DNA of 64,000 nucleotides from Chitinophaga hostae. Lineage in GTDB: Bacteria > Bacteroidota > Bacteroidia > Chitinophagales > Chitinophagaceae. The stretch lies in contig NZ_JAGTXB010000003.1 in NCBI RefSeq assembly GCF_018224885.1, positions 558,001 through 622,000 of the forward strand, in the 5' to 3' direction. Below, piece by piece: positions 1 through 7,535 of the stretch. Numbering within the stretch: the first letter of the stretch is position 1; each line of letters starts with the position of its first letter. Made by a program: the position numbers and the translations under genes. Under the pieces are notes generated by a model. That model was not told where the DNA came from. It worked only from the letters and a program-made list of their open reading frames with translations, and ran no database searches.

Positions 1-573
1 GCCCGTCCATACTGCCATTTCATCCGTACCGGTTATTTTAGACAGATCCACGGTGTTGCGACCGGCCACCTTGCCATTAACCGCATCAAAGCGGTATAAG
101 GTAGCCACGGGGCTTTCCTTGGAGCGGTTAACCGAACCGCCTACATATGCATCTTCATTTACAATACCGTAAATGCCGGTGAACTCCGTATTAACCGGCT
201 GACCTGCCGATACCAGTTTACCATTGCCATCCAGCTTATAGGGAGAAGTAGGACCTTGTGCAGCATACACAATACCGAATAATTTATTGTGCTGCCTGAT
301 AAATGAATAAGCTTCTGTTTCCACGCCCACACCAGTGGTGGTTAATGATCCTTTCGTTACATCTTCCACAGGTACTATGTAACGTCCTGCTTCGCCGCCT
401 GACCCATCTGTATATACCACAAATACGAATTTTGATTTGGAGGTACCGCCATTGTTGCCGCCGTTATCGACTGCCGGCTTATCATCTTTACTGCACCCTA
501 TACCGAAACCTGTTATGCCCAACATGCAAAGTCCTATTAATAACCGACTGCGTTGTAATTTTCCGTACATCAT
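1..573 (-). CDS. DUF4374 (XusB-like) surface lipoprotein, 3' end outside window
   Basis: Only the N-terminal 191 residues are in the window; the gene runs off the left edge. It starts with a double ATG at 573/570, followed by a hydrophobic stretch and a Cys in the context FGIGCSKDD, which I read as a lipoprotein signal (the -3 residue is not ideal). A Gly/Asn-rich linker then leads into repeating beta-strand sequence typical of DUF4374, a beta-propeller family. In Bacteroides thetaiotaomicron the DUF4374 lipoprotein XusB binds ferric siderophores on the cell surface and works with the TonB receptor XusA. The upstream gene on the same strand, 33 nt away, is such a receptor, so the pair is XusAB-like by context. 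A PepSY-type XusC would be expected just left of the window. The substrate here is inference. Confidence 0.8.
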   Translation of the reverse strand, partial: MMYGKLQRSRLLIGLCMLGITGFGIGCSKDDKPAVDNGGNNGGTSKSKFVFVVYTDGSGGEAGRYIVPVEDVTKGSLTTTGVGVETEAYSFIRQHNKLFGIVYAAQGPTSPYKLDGNGKLVSAGQPVNTEFTGIYGIVNEDAYVGGSVNRSKESPVATLYRFDAVNGKVAGRNTVDLSKITGTDEMAVWTG

Positions 574-606
574 ATATTTATTTGGATTTTAAAAAGTGTT
601 ATGATT

Positions 607-3000
607 TCAATTGTGATTTTCCTGGAAGAAGTACCTGAGTTTTATGCTAAAAGAGCGGCCCGGCTTCTGTAAACTGAAGTTGTCGAATAAAGGTTTGTCC
701 GTGATATTTTGTCCTTCTGCCGCAATATTGTACCGGCCATTAGCCAGTGAATACACGAGGTTGATATCATGCGCCAGCTGTTGGGGGATATTGTTCTTGG
801 TATCTTTATCGCCCTGGCTTGGCCAGCGCAGATAAAATTCATGTACATATAAAAGATTGTAACCAATGGTCAGCAGTGAGCCTTTGCCGGTAATATCCGG
901 GATACTCAAGGCGGCGTTACCATTACCAAAAAAATAAGGAATATTAGGAATCCTATCTTTATATACCTGGCTCTGCACAGTACTTCCAGGCTCTATCCGG
1001 GTGTTGTTACGCAAGTTTTGATAAGTGGCATTTACACCTGCGGTAAAAATATGACGATAGGAATACCTGATTTCTCCATCTATTCCCCTGTTGGTTACAT
1101 TGCGTGTATTTACCGGCATCATTGCCGCCCTGCCTTCAAAGCTCACCGGTTGCAGCTGGTTACGGATATAGTCTTTCGCATTTCTGAAAATAAAATTCAC
1201 ATCAGCCATAAAATGATCGTCCTGGTGAACAGCAAAGCTGTAATTCAATCCCACATTAATATTATCGCTGCTCTCCGGTTTAAGGTCGGGGTTACCCGTC
1301 AGGTTTACTACGTCGCCAAACAGTTCATCATTTTCGGGGAGCCGGTAAGTTTTTTCATAGGAAACTTTTGCCTGTAATGCCGGCAACAGGAAATAAGTAG
1401 TAGCCACGCCATAGCCCAGCCTGGAAACGGTACCTGTTTGATGATAAAACTCACCATTGGCTTTGGTATTGGTTTCACTGGCCTGGTAATAGTGTTTGGC
1501 AAACAGGCTGGTGCTCCAGCGGGTATCCCAATCAAACCGATAACCCAATCCTGCAATATTCTTGGTGGTTTTCTTTGGTTGCCTATCCGCTTCGTTATCC
1601 GGGTCAAACTTATTCTTTCCTTTACGGTTAAAAGTCGTGATCACATCATTCAGTACGATCGAATGGTGTTCGTTGAGTTTATAGCTGAGGTTTACGTTGG
1701 CAATCCCGTTATTGTTCTTATACTTATAATCTATCCGGCTTAATTCACCTCCCGGTGCGGCAGGGTTATTTTTATCCTTGTAGATGAACTGTCCCAGCCA
1801 GTTGTACATTCTGAAAAGCGTGTCCACCGAACGTTCTTCGCCTAAATTGTATCGGCCGTTTACGCGCAGGTCCAGACCTTTTGTAAAGAGATTTGTTTTA
1901 ACATATTTCAGTGTTGGCTGGATAATATTTCCTTTCCGGGTGCGGCCGCCAAACACTTCATACATCCGGTTACCGGTTTGTATGTCAGCTTTATTATTGC
2001 CCAGCGTGATCCCTACCAGCAATTGATCCGCCCATTTTTTTCCCGCCACGCCTATATTGGCCACGAGCGTTTGATTACTATACTGATCATGAAAACGGCG
2101 TACACGCATAGGCGTATACACGCCTGATTCCAGGTCGGCCACATCTGCGTTTACCCAATAGTTGTTATCTGAATAATTCTGAAATGCATTCAGCTGCAGC
2201 ATAAAGCCGGTCTTTGAAGTATAGCCGGCATTGAGGGAAGACTTATGCGTATTAAAAGAGCCATAAGAATAGGCCATATCAAGATAAGTACGCGGTGTGG
2301 TGTTGGTAACGATATTCACCGCGCCGCCCAGCGCATCGCCACCGAGCCACACGGGCACTACTCCCTTGTAGATTTCAATACGTTCTGCAAAGTTAACCGG
2401 GATATTATTCAGCTGGAAGGAAGAGCCGAAATTATCCATGGGCATACCATCCACAAAAAATTTCACCTGTTTACCTGTGAAACCATTCACCGAAAAACTA
2501 ACATCGGATCCTACCCCCCCGGTTTCCCGCACGCGTACACCGGATACACGGTTCAGCACCTGGCCTACATCCAGCGTAGTGTTGTAGAGCTTTTTGGCGT
2601 CGATGGCTACTACATTATAGGACTGCCTGTTTACCGTTTCTGTAGCAGAACGTCCCCAAACAGTAACCGACGACAACTGGCTGTTGGCAGGTTTCAGGCG
2701 AAACGACAATGGTCTGTTGCCTTCCAGCGGAAGCTTTATTTGCTGCAGCAGCGGTTTATATCCCAGGCCGCGGATTTCGATGGTATAGTGTCCGGGCGGA
2801 AGTGTATTAAAACTGAAAGTACCGGCGGCAGAAGAAGTGGTGCCTTTACCGGTTTCACGGATGAGCACAGTCGCCGCTACCGGCGCTCCTTTCTCATCTC
2901 TGACGGTCCCCTCAAACCCGGTGTTTCCAGGTGACTGAGCCAAACCGGCATTCAATAGCAGGCATAGGGCTGCCATTAACAAAATTGCCTTATTTTGCAT
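607..3000 (-). CDS. TonB-dependent outer-membrane receptor (XusA-like)
   Basis: 797 residues, full length. A signal peptide (about 1-21) is followed by a carboxypeptidase-regulatory-like domain (about 28-108) and a TonB plug (about 130-235) with the usual GGDALGGAVNIVT ending. The rest is beta-barrel, closing on an aromatic-rich strand (KLRYFFQ). There is no STN domain, so it is unlikely to signal through FecR. It lies 33 nt upstream of the DUF4374 lipoprotein gene and is probably co-transcribed with it. By analogy with XusA of Bacteroides it may import a ferric siderophore; cobalamin or another ligand cannot be excluded. The 5' leader carries two hairpins (3028-3073) but no recognisable cobalamin riboswitch. 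Confidence 0.88.
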   Translation of the reverse strand: MQNKAILLMAALCLLLNAGLAQSPGNTGFEGTVRDEKGAPVAATVLIRETGKGTTSSAAGTFSFNTLPPGHYTIEIRGLGYKPLLQQIKLPLEGNRPLSFRLKPANSQLSSVTVWGRSATETVNRQSYNVVAIDAKKLYNTTLDVGQVLNRVSGVRVRETGGVGSDVSFSVNGFTGKQVKFFVDGMPMDNFGSSFQLNNIPVNFAERIEIYKGVVPVWLGGDALGGAVNIVTNTTPRTYLDMAYSYGSFNTHKSSLNAGYTSKTGFMLQLNAFQNYSDNNYWVNADVADLESGVYTPMRVRRFHDQYSNQTLVANIGVAGKKWADQLLVGITLGNNKADIQTGNRMYEVFGGRTRKGNIIQPTLKYVKTNLFTKGLDLRVNGRYNLGEERSVDTLFRMYNWLGQFIYKDKNNPAAPGGELSRIDYKYKNNNGIANVNLSYKLNEHHSIVLNDVITTFNRKGKNKFDPDNEADRQPKKTTKNIAGLGYRFDWDTRWSTSLFAKHYYQASETNTKANGEFYHQTGTVSRLGYGVATTYFLLPALQAKVSYEKTYRLPENDELFGDVVNLTGNPDLKPESSDNINVGLNYSFAVHQDDHFMADVNFIFRNAKDYIRNQLQPVSFEGRAAMMPVNTRNVTNRGIDGEIRYSYRHIFTAGVNATYQNLRNNTRIEPGSTVQSQVYKDRIPNIPYFFGNGNAALSIPDITGKGSLLTIGYNLLYVHEFYLRWPSQGDKDTKNNIPQQLAHDINLVYSLANGRYNIAAEGQNITDKPLFDNFSLQKPGRSFSIKLRYFFQENHN

Positions 3001-3027
3001 TGCTTTTAATGTTTACCACGTTTTAAG

Positions 3028-3080
3028 CCCCTCTCATAAGGAGGGTGGCCGTACAGGAGCGAACTGTGCGGCCTTTTTTA
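3028..3080 (+). terminator. Two adjacent hairpins, the second terminator-like on the + strand
   Basis: CCCCTC (3028-3033) can pair with GAGGGT (3041-3046). GGCCGTACAG (3047-3056) pairs with CTGTGCGGCC (3064-3073) and is followed by six T on the + strand, the form of an intrinsic terminator. No + strand gene ends here, so it may stop antisense transcription. Alternatively it is a structured 5' leader of the minus-strand receptor, whose start codon is 28 nt away. The rest of 3001-3353 holds no gene I can support. Confidence 0.45.
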
Positions 3081-3353
3081 TGATGAAATAACTACCGTTT
3101 ACAGCTATGATTAAACAGCTCCAATCGGGAATATTTTTGATACAACTGATATGTGAAATACATTTTTTTACAGATTAAGGTATCTCCTTGCTACCGGCGG
3201 TTGTTCGTATGCGCATACAATACATCATTACCTGGCTTCCGGATTACGGGTACAAAGATCGTCCACTCTGCCGGCAGATGTTTTCGAATATGGGAAAATT
3301 TTCATGCTGTTATCACAGCTTTAATTAACTTAATAGAAATATCTATTGTTGTC

Positions 3354-4151
3354 ATGCTCAAAACTATCCTTAACGATGAATTAACCGGCCGTATCCGGCA
3401 AATGAAATACCTGACCACCGACCAGGATGATACCAATTATGGGTTTGAAATATCTCATTATGATGAACGCGGACACCTGACAAAATGGGAGTCGTTTGAT
3501 GAATACGGCGAACCTGCGAAAAACCTGGTGTACCTGTTTGACGACAACGGTGTACTGCAGCAGGAAACCCTCAGCTGGAGCGACGGCACTATCACCTATA
3601 GTCATTACTATTATCCCAACGGTCAAATCAGGGAAACGTGGGAATATTACAACAAAGAGCTTCACAAAACCATGTACGATGAAGCCGGCAACGTAAAACA
3701 TCCAACCGGGGGCGGCGCCGGGATCGATATGGAAGAAGATCCCTATAATGAGCAGTGGGAAAAAAGAGCAGGTACAGATGAAGATGGCAGCCCGGTGGAA
3801 CTGGAGTATTATTATTCCTTCGGCGGTTTGTTTGAAATCACCAAACGGAAATATGATGAGCATCGCCAGGTGATCATGGAAGCCACCTTTGCCGGGGAGA
3901 ACGAACTGATAGCAAATACACCCCGGTCTGTTACTACCAGCGAATATAACATCCACCGTCACCTGGTAACGCAGGTAAATGAGGAGTTGAATGGATCGGG
4001 AGACATCCGCCGTACCATTTTCCGCTATGCTTTCCAATATGACGCCCAAAATAACTGGATAGAGAAAGTGGAGATCATGAATAATAACATCACGGGGTAC
4101 GAAGATAGTATTCGTTTTATCCGGAAGCGGGAAATTGAATATATTCAGTAA
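3354..4151 (+). CDS. Hypothetical protein with repeated acidic Tyr/Gly motifs
   Basis: 265 residues from the ATG at 3354. The frame stays open upstream to 3153, but those 67 codons encode sequence unlike the rest, so I place the start here. There is no signal peptide or membrane segment. The protein is rich in short repeats of the type HYDERGHLTKWESFDEYGE, LFDDNGVLQQETLSW and YYPNGQIRETWEYY. These resemble the toxin-antitoxin-type YwqK/MORN-like or RHS-like beta repeats, in which each unit has a D/N-x-G turn. I do not recognise a named family and propose no function. The next gene, a LysR regulator, begins at or just after this stop on the same strand, so the two may be co-transcribed. Confidence 0.7.
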   Translation: MLKTILNDELTGRIRQMKYLTTDQDDTNYGFEISHYDERGHLTKWESFDEYGEPAKNLVYLFDDNGVLQQETLSWSDGTITYSHYYYPNGQIRETWEYYNKELHKTMYDEAGNVKHPTGGGAGIDMEEDPYNEQWEKRAGTDEDGSPVELEYYYSFGGLFEITKRKYDEHRQVIMEATFAGENELIANTPRSVTTSEYNIHRHLVTQVNEELNGSGDIRRTIFRYAFQYDAQNNWIEKVEIMNNNITGYEDSIRFIRKREIEYIQ

Positions 4152-4164
4152 TCAATACCATCAT

Positions 4165-5064
4165 ATGCTATCTAACCGTCACCTGGTTTTTATGGAAGTG
4201 GCTCACCACAAAAGCTTTTCAAGGGCCAGCGAGGCGTTGTTTATCTCGCAGCCCGCGGTAAGTACGCATATCAAAGGACTGGAGGAGCAGTATAGGACCA
4301 AATTATTTGAAAGAAAAGGACTGCAGATAGAGTTGACCGAAGCAGGACAATTGTTATATAATCGCCTGTTGACCGTGAAACATATACAGCAGGAAACGGA
4401 ATTTGACATTTCTGTGATCCACGACCAGCAGCAGGCCACCGGTATGCTGAACCTGGGCGCCAGCACTACTGCAGCGTTATATATTCTCCCGAAAGTAATG
4501 TCGGCGTTTCACCGGGAATACCCGCTGGTGGATATTTCCCTGTTGAACCGCAACAGTGAAATTGTATTACAGGCGCTGCTGGACAAGGAAATCAATATCG
4601 GCGTCACGGAGGAGAAAGGGCAACTGAGCAATATCACCTATCAGCCTTTTCTGAAAGACCAGATTGTGGCGGTATGCAGCCGTAATAATCCTTTGGCAAA
4701 GAAAAAGAACTACCCGGTAAAAGATATCCTGCAAATGCCTGTAGCGATCCGTGAGCGGGGCAGCGGTACATTGGAAGCGATCAAAACCGGGTTGCAGAAA
4801 AGCAAGATCCGGCTGAATGACCTGAAAATCAAGGTGCGCCTCGGCGGTACCGAGGCGTTGAAGAACTTCCTGCTGGAGTCCGGTTGTGTGGGATTTTTGT
4901 CTACCCGCTCTATTGCCAAAGAGTTGCAACACGGCGAACTCACCATTCTTAACTTCGAAGGGCTGCGGATAGAGCGCAGTTTTTACTTTATCCAACGCAA
5001 GGGTGAAACCAGCGACCTGAACAAGCGTTTCATCAAAATGGCCAAAACCATTTATAATTATTAA
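4165..5064 (+). CDS. LysR-family transcriptional regulator
   Basis: 299 residues from ATG 4165; an in-frame ATG at 4135 would overlap the previous gene by 17 nt. I prefer 4165 because LysR proteins usually begin a few residues before the F-x-x-V-A-x-x-x-S-F motif, seen here as FMEVAHHKSFSRASEALF. The winged HTH (SQPAVSTHIKGLEEQ) occupies about 1-60, then a linker helix and a periplasmic-binding-protein-like effector domain (about 85-295). This is the normal LTTR length. It is probably a DNA-binding activator or repressor answering a small molecule; target and ligand are not visible. The usual divergent target gene is absent: both neighbours lie on the same strand. Confidence 0.9.
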   Translation: MLSNRHLVFMEVAHHKSFSRASEALFISQPAVSTHIKGLEEQYRTKLFERKGLQIELTEAGQLLYNRLLTVKHIQQETEFDISVIHDQQQATGMLNLGASTTAALYILPKVMSAFHREYPLVDISLLNRNSEIVLQALLDKEINIGVTEEKGQLSNITYQPFLKDQIVAVCSRNNPLAKKKNYPVKDILQMPVAIRERGSGTLEAIKTGLQKSKIRLNDLKIKVRLGGTEALKNFLLESGCVGFLSTRSIAKELQHGELTILNFEGLRIERSFYFIQRKGETSDLNKRFIKMAKTIYNY

Positions 5065-5143
5065 TTATAGGTCATAATATTTTCATATAGCCAGGATTAT
5101 ATGCATAAGCCTACATTTGAATCATATAAAACGTGGACATATT

Positions 5144-5413
5144 ATGAATATGCTTTTTTATTATGACGAATTGTACAAAGCGGCTGTAGAAAGAATTAAT
5201 AAGATCGTGGATATTTCTGTTCAGCAAAAGAACAGTTTAATACAGCGGCTAAAAACGCAGGCCCCTTTCTTAGCAACCACCACGGAAGACATTGATCTTG
5301 TTGCCCAGCGAATGATGAACTCCCTAGGTTCCGTTCTATGCCCGGATGCAGCAGCGGATTTTGCCGGAGGCAGCAAGCTGCTGGAAATGGAAATGTTGCA
5401 CAACGGGGAGTAA
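5144..5413 (+). CDS. Small hypothetical protein (89 aa)
   Basis: Predicted from ATG 5144; the frame also has a TTG at 5117. The sequence is mostly helical (YYDELYKAAVERINKIVDIS, then QKNSLIQRLKTQAPFL), with no signal peptide and no cysteine motif; I do not recognise a family. It lies 79 nt after the LysR gene on the same strand and converges on the oxidoreductase gene at 5497. Codon use looks ordinary, and no better frame covers the same stretch. It could be a genuine small cytosolic protein or a chance frame. Confidence 0.5.
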   Translation: MNMLFYYDELYKAAVERINKIVDISVQQKNSLIQRLKTQAPFLATTTEDIDLVAQRMMNSLGSVLCPDAAADFAGGSKLLEMEMLHNGE

Positions 5414-5431
5414 TCATTACCCCTCGTTTTT

Positions 5432-5466
5432 TTTTATAAAAATCCGGAGGATGGGCCCCCGGATCT
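5432..5466 (-). terminator. Intrinsic terminator of the Old Yellow Enzyme gene
   Basis: ATCCGG (5442-5447) pairs with CCGGAT (5459-5464), with GC-rich sequence between. On the minus strand the stem is followed by TTTTTAT. It lies about 35 nt after the stop codon of the minus-strand oxidoreductase gene. Confidence 0.6.
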
Positions 5467-5496
5467 TCGAAAAATCTTCCATCTCCTTTGATTGGC

Positions 5497-6576
5497 CTAT
5501 ACCAATACCGGTGGAAATGGCGCTGCCATGGCACGTTCAAAGGCAACCGGCTGCAATCCTGCGGCAATGCGTGCCGGCCAGTCGGGGTTTGCCAGTGCCG
5601 CCTTCCCCAGCGAAATAAAATCTGTATGTCCTTCCCGTAACGCCTTATCGGCTACACGTAAATCGTCCATCCCGCCATTTGCAATGACCGGCAGACCGGT
5701 TATTCGTTTAGCCATCCCAGTTAGCGACTCATTATTATCATAAACGCCCAGTTTTTCCCAGGTGCTTCCCTCGCCGGAAATATGTACATAGTCGGGCGCC
5801 GCCTTTGCTACCTCTTCCAGGATGGCGGCAGCGGTAACTGCACCATCGGGCCAGCGGTAATGAAAATCATTCACCTTGCCTTCCGAAAGCCGCAATCCCA
5901 CAATAAAGCCAGCCGGCACTGCCTGCCGGATCGCCGCCAGGCTTTCCGCAATGATGCGGAAACGATTTGGAATACTGCCGCCATAATCGTCGTCCCGGAG
6001 ATTGGTATATGCCGTCAGGAACTGATCCGGCAGATAGCCGTTGGCCGCATGCAGCTCGATGCCGTGAAAACCTGCGGCCACCGCATTTTTGGCAGCATCG
6101 GCGTATCCCTTTACTACATTACGTATATCCGTTACCGTCATCGCCGCCGGAACAGGGAAAGGCCCGTCTCCTCCTCCATACGAGCGCAATTTTGTGCCCA
6201 GTGGCGTTATCACGGAAGGCGCCTGCGTTTGGGTTAAATGCTGGGACAAGGCGCCCGCATGCATCAGCTGCGCTATTACCACCGTCCCATGTGCTGTTAC
6301 TTTATTCACCACCGCTCGCCACCCGGCAATCTGCTCAGGCGTTACAATACCTGGCTGATGCGGATAAGCCTGGCTGGCTATCTTATCTGTATATAATCCT
6401 TCTGTGATAATAATACCAAAACCTCCCTGTGCAAATTTTTCGTAATAGGTATTCATGGCGTTGGTGGGAATACCCGCCAACGTGGCGCTGGCACGGCTCA
6501 TAGGGGCCACTGCTACCCTGTTCTTTATCTGCCGTTGTGCCAATGCAAATGTTTCAAAAACCGGATGTGTTGTCAT
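5497..6576 (-). CDS. NADH:flavin oxidoreductase, Old Yellow Enzyme family (alkene reductase)
   Basis: 359 residues, the usual OYE length and a single TIM-barrel domain. Family hallmarks are present: the FMN-binding N-terminal strand IKNRVAVAPMSR, QLMHAGAL near 103-110, and HAANGYLPDQFLTAYTNLR with the substrate-activating His176 and Asn179 pair. The C-terminal phosphate-binding strand carries VIANGGM and ISLGKAALANPDWP. Such cytosolic enzymes use FMN and NAD(P)H to reduce activated C=C bonds of enones and other electrophiles. Physiological substrates are usually unknown and none is indicated here. A Crp/Fnr-type regulator lies 78 nt upstream on the same strand, perhaps in the same transcript. 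There is a terminator after the stop. Confidence 0.92.
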   Translation of the reverse strand: MTTHPVFETFALAQRQIKNRVAVAPMSRASATLAGIPTNAMNTYYEKFAQGGFGIIITEGLYTDKIASQAYPHQPGIVTPEQIAGWRAVVNKVTAHGTVVIAQLMHAGALSQHLTQTQAPSVITPLGTKLRSYGGGDGPFPVPAAMTVTDIRNVVKGYADAAKNAVAAGFHGIELHAANGYLPDQFLTAYTNLRDDDYGGSIPNRFRIIAESLAAIRQAVPAGFIVGLRLSEGKVNDFHYRWPDGAVTAAAILEEVAKAAPDYVHISGEGSTWEKLGVYDNNESLTGMAKRITGLPVIANGGMDDLRVADKALREGHTDFISLGKAALANPDWPARIAAGLQPVAFERAMAAPFPPVLV

Positions 6577-6654
6577 ATCTCAATATTTGAAAACAAAATT
6601 GGGTTATCGGCGGCGCCCAAAAAATGACATTTGGTAATAAATTAGGGAGATGAA

Positions 6655-7230
6655 TTACGACCTGGCTATTTTATGCCGCAAGCGGCTCAGCGATTCTTTG
6701 GTAATGCCCAGGTAGGCCGCCACCTGGTGCTGGGGCAGCCTGGTTTCTAGAAAAGGATAACGGGTTACAAACTCCCGGTATCTTTCAATGGCCGGCTTTT
6801 GCAAAAATAAGATCCTGCGCTGCAACGCGGCGCCGGAGCGCTGCGTGATAATATGGTAGTACCGCTCCACCGCCGGAATATCCTGGAATAAAAGGTGCAG
6901 CTGCGCTTTTGTGATCTGTAATATTTCCCCGGCTTCCAGTACATCAATATTAAAAACGGATGGTCTTTCGTGGAGCATGCTGTCGAGGTCTGTCATCCAC
7001 CATCCTTCTACACTGAACTGGAATACATTTTCCTTTCCCGCATCATCAGTTTCATATTGGCGGCAACAGCCTTTGAGCACAAAAAATTCGTACCTGCATA
7101 TTTCCCCTTCCCGCAACAGGAACTGCCCCCGATGGGTTTTCACGGTTTCAAAATACGCCGGTATCCGGGCTATTTCTTCCTCCGTGAGGGCTACATGCTG
7201 AAGGATGCTATCGGTGAGTAGTTGGATCAT
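6655..7230 (-). CDS. Crp/Fnr-family transcriptional regulator
   Basis: 191 residues. An N-terminal cyclic-nucleotide-binding-like beta-roll (about 20-115; GQFLLREGEICRYEFFVLKG) is joined by a long helix to a C-terminal winged HTH (LPQHQVAAYLGITKESLSR, about 165-185). There is no N-terminal Fe-S cysteine cluster of the FNR kind, and no clear cAMP-binding Arg-Ser pair, so the effector is unknown. Bacteroidota carry many such short regulators, often beside an oxidoreductase or exporter that they control. Here the OYE gene follows on the same strand, which suggests but does not prove control of that gene. A long palindromic repeat begins about 25 nt upstream of the start codon. Confidence 0.88.
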   Translation of the reverse strand: MIQLLTDSILQHVALTEEEIARIPAYFETVKTHRGQFLLREGEICRYEFFVLKGCCRQYETDDAGKENVFQFSVEGWWMTDLDSMLHERPSVFNIDVLEAGEILQITKAQLHLLFQDIPAVERYYHIITQRSGAALQRRILFLQKPAIERYREFVTRYPFLETRLPQHQVAAYLGITKESLSRLRHKIARS

Positions 7231-7254
7231 GTAGGGTAAAGATAGGATGTTGCC

Positions 7255-7535
7255 GTTAGCTTTTAGCCATTAGCTTTTAGCTTTTAGTAAATGCAGCGGA
7301 TTTTTTTTTTGCCCAGGATTAAACTGATTTTGATGATTTAAAGGATTTTACTTTTTGATTAAGAAGATTTTAAAAGATTTTGGAAGATTTACGTAAATAA
7401 ATTCGCATATATCTTCCAAAATCTATTTTATCTTTTTAAATCACAAGAAAAAATCCTTTAAATCATCAAAATCAGTTTAATCCTGGGCAAAAAAAAAATC
7501 CGCTGCATTTACTAAAAGCTAAAAGCTAATGGCTA
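7255..7535. repeat. Long palindromic intergenic repeat, copy A
   Basis: A 272-nt near-perfect inverted repeat (7264-7535). Its outer arms carry heptads of the form NTTAGCY (left flank 7255-7289). Next come AAATGCAGCGGA, a T-run, GCCCAGGATTAAACTGATTT and TGATGATTTAAAGGATTTT; the right arm is the mirror image. The centre contains its own inverted pair, AGATTTTGGAAGAT and ATCTTCCAAAATCT. Copies B (14400-14646) and C (21011-21246) share the arm motif. The last three bases of the palindrome, 7533-7535, are the stop codon of the minus-strand TPR-PD40 gene. As RNA it would fold into one very long hairpin; as DNA it could form a cruciform. Confidence 0.9.

Noticed and set aside
2245..2934. 229-codon open frame on the + strand
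   Set aside because: It is antisense to the well-supported TonB receptor gene and has no recognisable protein features.
3001..3150. Cobalamin riboswitch in the leader of the TonB receptor
   Set aside because: The conserved B12-box core is absent; only two simple stems are seen.
3381..4049. 222-codon minus-strand frame with hydrophobic stretches
   Set aside because: Mirror of the acidic repeat protein at 3354; the hydrophobicity comes from reading Asp/Glu/Asn codons backwards.
7255..7535. Palindromic repeats considered as a CRISPR array or as a plain insertion sequence
   Set aside because: There are no repeat-spacer units, and no transposase gene or target-site duplication is visible at any of the three copies.
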